Shown here piece by piece: positions 57,937 through 64,000 of a stretch of 64,000 nt of DNA (position 1 is its first letter; each line of letters opens with the position of its first letter). Made by a program: the position numbers and the translations under genes. The notes beneath the pieces are model-generated. The model did no database searches. It saw only the letters and a list, made by a program, of their open reading frames with translations, and was not told the DNA's origin. The DNA is taken from NCBI RefSeq assembly GCF_009749465.1, contig NZ_WBIS01000002.1:682001-746000 (forward strand), written 5' to 3'. This DNA comes from Agromyces terreus. Lineage in GTDB: Bacteria; Actinomycetota; Actinomycetes; Actinomycetales; Microbacteriaceae.

Positions 57937-58866
57937 ATGACGAACGAACTGGCCTCATGGGTCGACACGCCCACTCGCCGCGCGATCACGGCGTTCGTCG
58001 AGCGCGTCTCCTCGGGGCCGAACGCGGTGCCCGAGGCCGAACGCGTCGCCGTGTTCGACAACGACGGCACCCTCTGGACCGAGAAGCCGATGCCGACCCA
58101 GCTGCACTACGTCGTCGAGCAGTGGCGCAAACAGGCCGAGGCCGACCCGTCGCTCGCCGAGCGGCAGCCGTACAAGGCGGCGGTGACCGGCGACTACGGC
58201 TGGCTCGGCGGATCGGTCGACAAGCACTACGAGGGCGACGACAGCGACCTGAAGGTGCTCATCGGCGCGCTCGTCGGCGTGACCGCCGGCATGAGCGTCG
58301 ACGACTACGCGGCATCCGTCGCCGAGTTCTACGAGAAGGCGAAGCACCTCACGCTCGGAACCCCGTACGCCGACGCGGTCTATCGGCCCATGGTCGAACT
58401 GCTGCGCTACCTCGAGGCGAACGGCTTCACGGTGTACATCGTCTCGGGCGGCGAACGCGACTTCATGCGCCCGATGACCGAGGCCTACTACGGCATCCCG
58501 CCCGAGCACGTGGTCGGGTCGGCACTCGGTCTGGCGTGGGACGAGGATTCGCACGAGGTCCGCTACACCGCCGGACTCGACTTCTTCGACGACGGCCCCG
58601 AGAAGCCCGTGCGCATCTGGACCCGCATCGGTCGCCGCCCGCTCATCGCCTGCGGCAACTCCAACGGCGACATGCCGATGCTCGACTTCACCCGCAAGGG
58701 CGATGGGCTCGCCCTGCTCATCCACCACGACGACACGGGCCGTGGCGATCCGGCCTACGACAAGGGCGCGGATGCCGCGCTCGCCGCCGTCGACGAACGC
58801 GGGTACACGGTCGTCAGCGTGCGCGACGACTGGTCGAACGTGTTCGTGGACCCGGCAGCCGGATGA
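57937..58866 (+). CDS. HAD family hydrolase (phosphoserine phosphatase-like)
   Basis: 309 residues. Motif I is VFDNDGTLW (Asp 41, 43), motif II is YIVSGGERDF, motif IV is ACGNSNGDMPML. Larger cap region (about 75-165). It belongs to the HAD-IB type group that is often encoded with sulfatases in actinobacteria and marine bacteria; substrate unknown. GAGAGGA lies before the ATG. The SulP gene follows after 7 nt. Confidence 0.85.
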   Translation: MTNELASWVDTPTRRAITAFVERVSSGPNAVPEAERVAVFDNDGTLWTEKPMPTQLHYVVEQWRKQAEADPSLAERQPYKAAVTGDYGWLGGSVDKHYEGDDSDLKVLIGALVGVTAGMSVDDYAASVAEFYEKAKHLTLGTPYADAVYRPMVELLRYLEANGFTVYIVSGGERDFMRPMTEAYYGIPPEHVVGSALGLAWDEDSHEVRYTAGLDFFDDGPEKPVRIWTRIGRRPLIACGNSNGDMPMLDFTRKGDGLALLIHHDDTGRGDPAYDKGADAALAAVDERGYTVVSVRDDWSNVFVDPAAG

Positions 58867-58873
58867 GGCCGGA

Positions 58874-60508
58874 GTGAGCCCGCGGCCGGGCGCGCGTCGC
58901 GGAATCGTGCTGCCGACCCTTCGGGGCTATCAGCGTGCGTGGCTCGGCCGCGACATCCTCGCCGGGCTCTCCGCCGGCGCCGTCGTCATCCCGCAGGCCA
59001 TGGCCTACGCGACGATCGCCGACCTGCCCGTGCAGGTGGGCCTCTACACGTGCATGGTTCCCATGCTCGTGTATGCGATGCTCGGCGGCTCCCGGGCGAT
59101 GAGCGTCTCGACCACGTCGACCATCGCGACGCTCACCGCGACCACGTTCGTGAGTGCGGGCGTCACCGCGTCGAGCGACGACATCCCGCGCGACCTCATC
59201 ACGCTCACCCTGCTCGTCGGACTGATCCTCCTGGTCGCCCGGCTGCTCCGTCTCGGCACCCTCGTCGAGATCATCAACCGACCCACGGTCGTCGGCATCC
59301 AGATCGGCGTCGGCGCGACCGTCGCCGTCGGGCAGCTGCCGAAGCTCCTCGGCGAGGAGGGCAATCCGACCGGGCAGGGCTTCGTGACGTCGCTGAATGC
59401 GGTGCTCGGCGACCTCGGCAGCGCCAATCCGGCGACGGTCGTGCTCTCCGCGGCATCCGTGGCCGTGCTCTTCCTCTTCAAGAGGTTCCTGCCTCGCGTG
59501 CCCGCGCCCCTGATCGTCGTGGGGGCGGGCATCGCGCTCGCCGCGTTCGGCGGGCTGCGGGCTGCCGGGGTCGAGCTCATCGCACCCGTGCCCGAGGGGT
59601 TCCCCGTCCCCGGCCTGCCGAGCCTCGAGAACGTGGGCGCGCTGCTGCCGGGCGCGCTCTCGATCGCCGTCATGGCGTTCCTCGAATCGGCCGCCGTCGC
59701 GCGAGGCATCCGCAAGGCCGGCGAACCCCCGATCGACAGCAATCAGGAGCTCCTCGCGACCTCGGCGGCCAACATCGTCGGCTCGTTCTTCTCGACACTG
59801 CCGGCGGCGGGCGGGTTCTCGCAGAGCGCCGTGAACCAGAACGCCGGCGCCCGCACCCAACTCTCCTCGCTCGTGACCGTCGCGCTCGCGGTGCTCGTCG
59901 GTCTCTTCCTCGGCCCGGTGCTCTCACTGCTGCCCGAGGCCTCCCTCGCGGCCCTCGTGTTCGTCGCGGTCTTCGGCCTCATCGACGTGCGCGCGATCGT
60001 CCTGATGTGGAGGATCTCGCGCCGAGACTTCTGGATCGCCCTCGTCACCGCGCTCATCGGTCTCTCCGCAGGCCTCCTGACCGCGGTCGCCGCCGGCGTC
60101 GTCATCACCCTGGTGCTCGTGCTCATGGCGTTGTCGAAGGTGCGCATCCGCGTCGACCGGGCTTCAGCCGACGCGATCGTGGTGAGACCCCTCGGCGCGC
60201 TGTTCACCGCGAACGCGCAGGCGACCGAACAGGCGATCCTCGCCGCGGTCGAGAAGGAGGCCGGCGCCCGCATCGTCGTGCTCGACGGCACGCGCATCGA
60301 GGACATCTCGGTCACGGTCATCGAGATGTTCGAGGACCTCGGGAGGGAGCTCACGGCCTCCGGTCACGAACTCCGGATCGCGCACGTCGAGCCCGCCGTC
60401 GAGGAGATCGCGCTGCGCACCGACGTGTTCCAGCGGGTGCGAGCCGAGGGGCGCCAGTTCCCGACCGTCGAGGCGGCGCTGGCGGCGCCCGCTTCGCCGA
60501 GCGACTGA
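58874..60508 (+). CDS. SulP family sulfate permease with STAS domain
   Basis: 544 residues. The N-terminal part holds the SulP transmembrane domain (10-14 helices) with LSAGAVVIPQAMAYATIADLPVQVGLYT and the signature SFFSTLPAAGGFSQSAVN. The C-terminal 120 residues are a STAS domain (IVVLDGTRIEDISVTVIEMFEDL). It imports sulfate or a related anion. Encoded 7 nt after the HAD gene, so in one operon with the sulfatase. Confidence 0.92.
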   Translation: MSPRPGARRGIVLPTLRGYQRAWLGRDILAGLSAGAVVIPQAMAYATIADLPVQVGLYTCMVPMLVYAMLGGSRAMSVSTTSTIATLTATTFVSAGVTASSDDIPRDLITLTLLVGLILLVARLLRLGTLVEIINRPTVVGIQIGVGATVAVGQLPKLLGEEGNPTGQGFVTSLNAVLGDLGSANPATVVLSAASVAVLFLFKRFLPRVPAPLIVVGAGIALAAFGGLRAAGVELIAPVPEGFPVPGLPSLENVGALLPGALSIAVMAFLESAAVARGIRKAGEPPIDSNQELLATSAANIVGSFFSTLPAAGGFSQSAVNQNAGARTQLSSLVTVALAVLVGLFLGPVLSLLPEASLAALVFVAVFGLIDVRAIVLMWRISRRDFWIALVTALIGLSAGLLTAVAAGVVITLVLVLMALSKVRIRVDRASADAIVVRPLGALFTANAQATEQAILAAVEKEAGARIVVLDGTRIEDISVTVIEMFEDLGRELTASGHELRIAHVEPAVEEIALRTDVFQRVRAEGRQFPTVEAALAAPASPSD

Positions 60509-60540
60509 CGTTCGAAACGAGGCCGACGCGGTCGACCGAC

Positions 60541-61791
60541 TCAGCTCGGCGGATTCGCGCGCGACGGGTCCGACGACGGCGGTACCTGGATGCGACCGGT
60601 GCGCACGTCTTCGGCCTCGCGCCTGGCGAACCAGGCCGCGATGGGCACGTCCGTCGAGGAGTGGGCGACGATCGACAGCACGATCGCCACGACGATGACG
60701 TGGAACATGTAGTCGGCGTTCTCGGCGCCGCTCGAGAGCACGAGCAGCCCGTACAGCACCGAGGCGAATCCCTTCGGCCCGAACCAGGCGGCGGTCGCCC
60801 GCTCCTCCCACGGCAGCCCGCTGCCGAGGAGCGACAGCTCGACGGCGAGCGGCCGGGCGAGCACGAGGAGCAGGATCGCGTACAGGTATCCCGCGAACGG
60901 CACGTCGGCGAGGAGTTGGGGCGAGATGAGCGCCCCGAACATGAGCACGGCGAGCAGCTTCACGAGCTCGGAGATCTGGCCGCCGAACTCGTGGAAGGCG
61001 TCGCGCATCTCGGGGGCGACGGTGGCGATCGTGATGCCGGCCGAGAACGCCGCGAGGTAGAGGTTCGCGTGCGTCGCGAGGCAGACGCCGAGCACGATGA
61101 GCATGACCGCGATCGGGGTGAGCGCCGCGTACAGCGGGGTGCGCGAGAAGACGCGCAGGCGCACGAGCCACGACACGATCAGGGGCACGAGGATGCCGAT
61201 CGCGATGCCCGACCCGAGCTCGACGATGAGTTCCCACGCCTCGGCGTCGGGCCCCCCGATGGCCGAGATGAGGATGAGCACCACCGGCAGCGCCAACCCG
61301 TCGTTGAGGCCGGACTCGACGCCGAGCAGGTTGCGCACCCGGAACGGGATCTCACCGCGCCCGACGATCGCCGACGCGAACACCGGGTCGGTCGGGGCGA
61401 GCACCGCCGCGACGAGCATCGCCTCGAGCCACGACAGGTCGAGCAGCCAGACTCCCAGCAGCGTGCTGATGACGAAGGTGATGGGCATGCCCAGCAGGAG
61501 CGCGCGGCCCGGCAGCTTCCACGCCGCACGCAGCTCGCGGAGGCCGACCTCCTGCCCGTCGGTGAAGAGCACCACGAAGAGGGCGAACGACGAGATCGTC
61601 GTGACCACCGGATCGGCCGGCGCCAGCTCGATGACGTCGAGCATGCCGCTGCCGAGCACGAAGCCGGCGGCGAGGAAGAGCACGGTCGTCGACAGCACCG
61701 TGCGGTGCGCGACGCCCGAGATCAGGATCGCGGCGAGCAGCACGAGTGCGAAGGACAGGAGCAGGGCTTCGATCCCAGCAGTCTGTCGCAC
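60541..61791 (-). CDS. Cation:proton antiporter (CPA1/NhaP type)
   Basis: 416 residues with 12-13 hydrophobic segments, a Na+ or K+/H+ exchanger. Conserved parts are LAPTDPVFASAIVG (Thr-Asp-Pro unwound helix 4) and GVESGLNDGLALPVVL (helix 5 with Asn-Asp), then GPKGFASVLYG. The GTG at 61791 touches a strong dyad and has no Shine-Dalgarno sequence, so the true start or promoter is uncertain. It follows aspS on the same strand by 77 bp. Confidence 0.9.
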   Translation of the reverse strand: MRQTAGIEALLLSFALVLLAAILISGVAHRTVLSTTVLFLAAGFVLGSGMLDVIELAPADPVVTTISSFALFVVLFTDGQEVGLRELRAAWKLPGRALLLGMPITFVISTLLGVWLLDLSWLEAMLVAAVLAPTDPVFASAIVGRGEIPFRVRNLLGVESGLNDGLALPVVLILISAIGGPDAEAWELIVELGSGIAIGILVPLIVSWLVRLRVFSRTPLYAALTPIAVMLIVLGVCLATHANLYLAAFSAGITIATVAPEMRDAFHEFGGQISELVKLLAVLMFGALISPQLLADVPFAGYLYAILLLVLARPLAVELSLLGSGLPWEERATAAWFGPKGFASVLYGLLVLSSGAENADYMFHVIVVAIVLSIVAHSSTDVPIAAWFARREAEDVRTGRIQVPPSSDPSRANPPS

Positions 61792-61817
61792 GCGGACCGT
61801 CCGTGTCGACGGTCCGC
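61792..61817 (-). terminator. Perfect 10-bp dyad next to the antiporter start codon
   Basis: GCGGACCGTC-N6-GACGGTCCGC between the aspS stop and the antiporter start. It can serve as aspS terminator, or hide the antiporter start if read through. Confidence 0.5.
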
Positions 61818-61868
61818 GCGGGCACGCGGCGAAGATCCGCCCGTGCCGTCAACCGCGCGGAGCGCCGA

Positions 61869-63212
61869 TCAGGGCAGCAGGCGCGTCGGCCCGCGGAACA
61901 GGTACGTGGTCTCGCGGATCGAGGACTCGCCCAGCATGAGCATCAGCACGCGCGCGAGGCCCATGCCGAAGCCGCCGTGCGGCGGCACGCCGTAACGGAA
62001 GAAGTCGAGGTAGAACCCGAGCTCCTCGGGGTCGAGGCCCTTCTCCTTCGCCTGCTCGACGAGCACGTCGACGCGGTGCTCGCGCTGGGCGCCGGTCGAG
62101 ATCTCGACGCCGTTGTAGATGAGGTCGTAGGAGTTCGTGAGGCTCGGGTCGCCCTCGTGGCGCATGTGGTAGAACGGCCGGATGCTCGACGCGTAGTCGG
62201 TGAGGAACACGAAGTCGTGGCCGAGCTCCTCCTTCACGTACGTCGAGATCTGGCGCTCGCCCTCGGGGTCCATGTCGGCGTCGGCGCGGGGCACGACGTA
62301 GCCGCGGTCGGCCACGATCTGCTTCGCCTCGGCGAGCGGGATGCGCGGGAACGGGCGAGAGGGCACGGTCAGCTCGATGCCGAAGTGCTCCTGGATCGCC
62401 GCGCCGTGCGCGTCGACCACGGCCTGGAAGCCCGCGACCATGAGCTCCTCGTGCAGGGCCATGACGTCTTCATGCGAGTCGATCCAGCTGACCTCGGTGT
62501 CGACCGAGGTGAACTCGGTCGCGTGGCGGCTCGTGAACGAGGGGTCGGCGCGGAAGGCCGGGCCGACCTCGAAGATGCCGCCGAAGCCCGCGGCCTGCGC
62601 CATCTGCTTGAAGAACTGGGGGCTCTGGGCGAGGTACGCCTTGCCCTCGAAGTAGTCGACCTCGAAGAGCTCGGCGCGCGACTCGGATGCCGAGGCCATG
62701 AGCTTCGGCGTCTGGATCTCGATGAGCCCCTTCTCGACCCAGACGCCGCGCAGCGCGTGCAGGAACGTGGTCTGGATGCGGAAGATGAGGGCCTGCTTCG
62801 GGTTGCGCAGGTCGAGGAAGCGCCAGTCCATGCGCTTGTCGAGGCTCGAGTCGGACGCGATGGGCGTCTCGGGGTTCGCCTCGGAGACGACCTCGAGGCT
62901 CGCGAGCTTGACCTCGAGCCCGCCGAGCTTCACGCGCTCGTCGTGCTTGAGCTCGCCCGTGACGCGGATGAAGGAGCCGTGCGCGAGCGCCGAGATCGCC
63001 TCGGTCGTCGCCAGGCGAGCGGATGCCGCGTCGTCGGCGCCCTCGTCGAGCTCGCGCGTCGCGGGGTTCACGACCTGCACGGCACCGGACTCGTCGCGGA
63101 GGATGACGAACTGCACCTTCTTCTGATCGCGGACGGTCTCGACCCATCCTGCGATCGTGACGGGGCCGTCGGGGAGGGCGGCGAGGTTCTTGACGAGGGT
63201 GCGTTCATTCAC
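61869..63212 (-). CDS. aspS: Aspartyl-tRNA synthetase, short archaeal-type form
   Basis: 447-residue class II synthetase. The anticodon-binding OB fold comes first (VTIAGWVETVRDQKKVQFVILRDESG), then the catalytic domain with motif 2 FRADPSFTSRHATEFTSVDTE and motif 3 GGFGMGLARVLMLMLG. The bacterial GAD insertion (about 100-130 residues) is absent, so this is the archaeal/eukaryotic-like AspRS2. That type is often non-discriminating and can charge tRNA-Asn, with GatCAB then making Asn-tRNA. I cannot tell discrimination from sequence. GTG 63212, with minus-strand TAGGAT 8 nt upstream. Confidence 0.95.
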   Translation of the reverse strand: MNERTLVKNLAALPDGPVTIAGWVETVRDQKKVQFVILRDESGAVQVVNPATRELDEGADDAASARLATTEAISALAHGSFIRVTGELKHDERVKLGGLEVKLASLEVVSEANPETPIASDSSLDKRMDWRFLDLRNPKQALIFRIQTTFLHALRGVWVEKGLIEIQTPKLMASASESRAELFEVDYFEGKAYLAQSPQFFKQMAQAAGFGGIFEVGPAFRADPSFTSRHATEFTSVDTEVSWIDSHEDVMALHEELMVAGFQAVVDAHGAAIQEHFGIELTVPSRPFPRIPLAEAKQIVADRGYVVPRADADMDPEGERQISTYVKEELGHDFVFLTDYASSIRPFYHMRHEGDPSLTNSYDLIYNGVEISTGAQREHRVDVLVEQAKEKGLDPEELGFYLDFFRYGVPPHGGFGMGLARVLMLMLGESSIRETTYLFRGPTRLLP

Positions 63213-63255
63213 AATCGACCATCCTACCTCGGGGGGTTTCACGAACCTCGGCGGG

Positions 63256-63292
63256 GGTCTCGAGACGGTCGCTGCGCTCCCTCCTCGACCGG
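63256..63292. repeat. Family-1 right arm only, between aspS and the histidine phosphatase gene
   Basis: GGTCTCGAGACGG, TCGCTGCGCTCC, CTCCTCGACCGG. Single-arm copy without a left partner, 30 bp from the histidine phosphatase promoter. Confidence 0.8.
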
Positions 63293-63322
63293 CGCACGGC
63301 GATTTCAAAGGGAACCGCTCCC

Positions 63323-63328
63323 TAGACT
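63323..63328 (+). promoter_or_regulatory. -10 hexamer TAGACT, leaderless promoter
   Basis: TAGACT, 7 nt before the GTG at 63336. Confidence 0.5.
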
Positions 63329-63335
63329 GGAGACC

Positions 63336-63980
63336 GTGCCGGCCGAGCAGATCCATCTCGTGCGCCATGGCGAGGTCTTCAACCCCCAGGGCGTGCTCTA
63401 CGGGCGACTCCCCGGCTACGGGCTCTCCGACCTGGGGCGGCAGATGGCGCAGTCCGCGGCCGACCTGCTCGTCTCCGCCGGCCGACCGGTGACGGGGCTC
63501 GTCGCGTCTCCGTTGCAGCGCACGCAGCAGTCCGCCGAGCCGATGACGGCCGCGTTCGGCTTGGAGCCCGAGCTCGATGAGCGCGTCATCGAGCCCGAGA
63601 ACCGCTTCGAGGGCAAGCGCATGACCGGCCCGGGCGGCGCCCTCGGCGATGTGCGCAACTGGCGGTTCCTGGTGAACCCGTGGGAGCCGAGCTGGGGCGA
63701 GGCGTTCGGCTCGATCGCGAGACGCATGCTCGCGGCCGCCGACGACGCGTGGGCGTCGGTCGACTCCGGCGACGTCGTGATCGTCAGCCACCAGCTCCCG
63801 ATCTGGATGGTGCACCGCAGGCTCGCGGGCCTCTCGCTCGCGCACGACCCGCGCCGCCGCCGCTGCGCGCTCTCGAGCATCACCACGCTCGAGCGTCGAG
63901 GCGACCGCTTCGTGGAGGTCGACTACCGTGATCCCGCCGCCGGCCTCGCCGCGCAGGCCACCGACGTTGGAGCCGTGTGA
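63336..63980 (+). CDS. Histidine phosphatase family protein
   Basis: 214 residues. The catalytic RHG is in IHLVRHGEVFNPQG (phospho-acceptor His about residue 11), and VIVSHQLPIWMVHRRLAG supplies the second His. ASPLQRTQQSAEPM is also typical. Substrate not predictable: phosphoglycerate mutase-like, alpha-ribazole and other phosphatases share this. In actinobacteria it often opens a cytochrome c biogenesis cluster (TlpA, CcdA, ResB, CcsB). The last A overlaps the next start. Confidence 0.9.
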   Translation: MPAEQIHLVRHGEVFNPQGVLYGRLPGYGLSDLGRQMAQSAADLLVSAGRPVTGLVASPLQRTQQSAEPMTAAFGLEPELDERVIEPENRFEGKRMTGPGGALGDVRNWRFLVNPWEPSWGEAFGSIARRMLAAADDAWASVDSGDVVIVSHQLPIWMVHRRLAGLSLAHDPRRRRCALSSITTLERRGDRFVEVDYRDPAAGLAAQATDVGAV

Positions 63981-64000
63981 TGCGCCGAATGCCTTCTGAA
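63980..64000 (+). CDS. Start of a downstream gene, cut by the window edge
   Basis: ATG at 63980 overlaps the histidine phosphatase stop (TGATG). Only MRRMPSE is visible. From conserved gene order a TlpA-like thioredoxin of cytochrome c biogenesis is a guess. Confidence 0.35.

Overview
The window is high-GC actinobacterial chromosome, almost fully coding. The gene set points to Microbacteriaceae and the style is Agromyces-like (genus is a guess). Indicators are the 32-residue ribosomal protein bS22, a small DUF7882-type protein pair, a receiver-less winged-helix regulator typical of that family, a short AspRS of archaeal type, and many leaderless genes with a TANNNT -10 hexamer 6-8 nt before the start codon. 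I see no phage, integrase, transposase, CRISPR array or rRNA operon.

Layout. 1-41: promoter with two LacI-type operators pointing off the left edge. 121-9.5 kb: M15 carboxypeptidase, MFS transporter, secreted amidase-like protein, phosphoglucomutase, DUF445 protein, prephenate dehydratase and two small membrane proteins. 9.3-16.4 kb: diacylglycerol kinase, seryl-tRNA synthetase, HAD phosphatase and two tandem LCP cell-wall ligases interleaved with two tRNA-Ser genes, then a lipoprotein. 16.6-23.3 kb: DHA2 exporter and an end-joining locus (Ku, three-domain LigD, topoisomerase IB, a Rho-N-like protein). 23.4-25.7 kb: SDR oxidoreductase, a 54-residue membrane protein and two convergent DUF7882 paralogues. 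25.8-32.4 kb: LacI regulator, GH13 glucosidase, sugar-binding lipoprotein and two permeases, with no ATPase. 32.6-41.4 kb: YjbR protein, tRNA-Arg, VanZ-like protein, TauE exporter with an Rrf2 regulator, DUF998 protein, MarR regulator opposite a RibD/DHFR-like reductase, a cell-wall-binding M15 peptidase and the winged-helix regulator. 41.9-50.9 kb: upp, tadA, a GATase, a CDF transporter, proC, GH20 hexosaminidase, two DGPF proteins with their ECF42 sigma factor, and rlmC. 51-55.4 kb: KtrAB-type potassium uptake, ArsR regulator, GNAT protein, bS22 and a glutaredoxin. 55.5-64 kb: sulfatase-HAD-SulP operon, cation/proton antiporter, AspRS, and a histidine phosphatase with the first codons of the next gene.

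The strongest signals beyond the genes are repeats. (1) A palindromic element, stop-free in all six frames, occurs at eight or more places. It lies in frame inside the LigD linker and forms the N-terminus of the GH20 enzyme, so two unrelated proteins share the peptide GSRDGAGAPPRPA. It behaves like the Rickettsia palindromic elements. (2) The heptamer GGATGCC/GGCATCC occurs about 110 times (by-eye count), several times the composition-based expectation, in every reading frame and both orientations. Inverted pairs of it form terminator-like hairpins, which resembles the organisation of DNA uptake sequences. (3) Two further palindromic families and several 14-17 bp tandem arrays occupy intergenic regions.

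Regulatory highlights are the LacI promoter at the left edge, a divergent promoter whose two -10 boxes overlap (ATCCTAGGAT, between the CDF gene and proC), a 40-bp dyad between the MarR and reductase genes, and a perfect dyad upstream of the Rrf2 gene.
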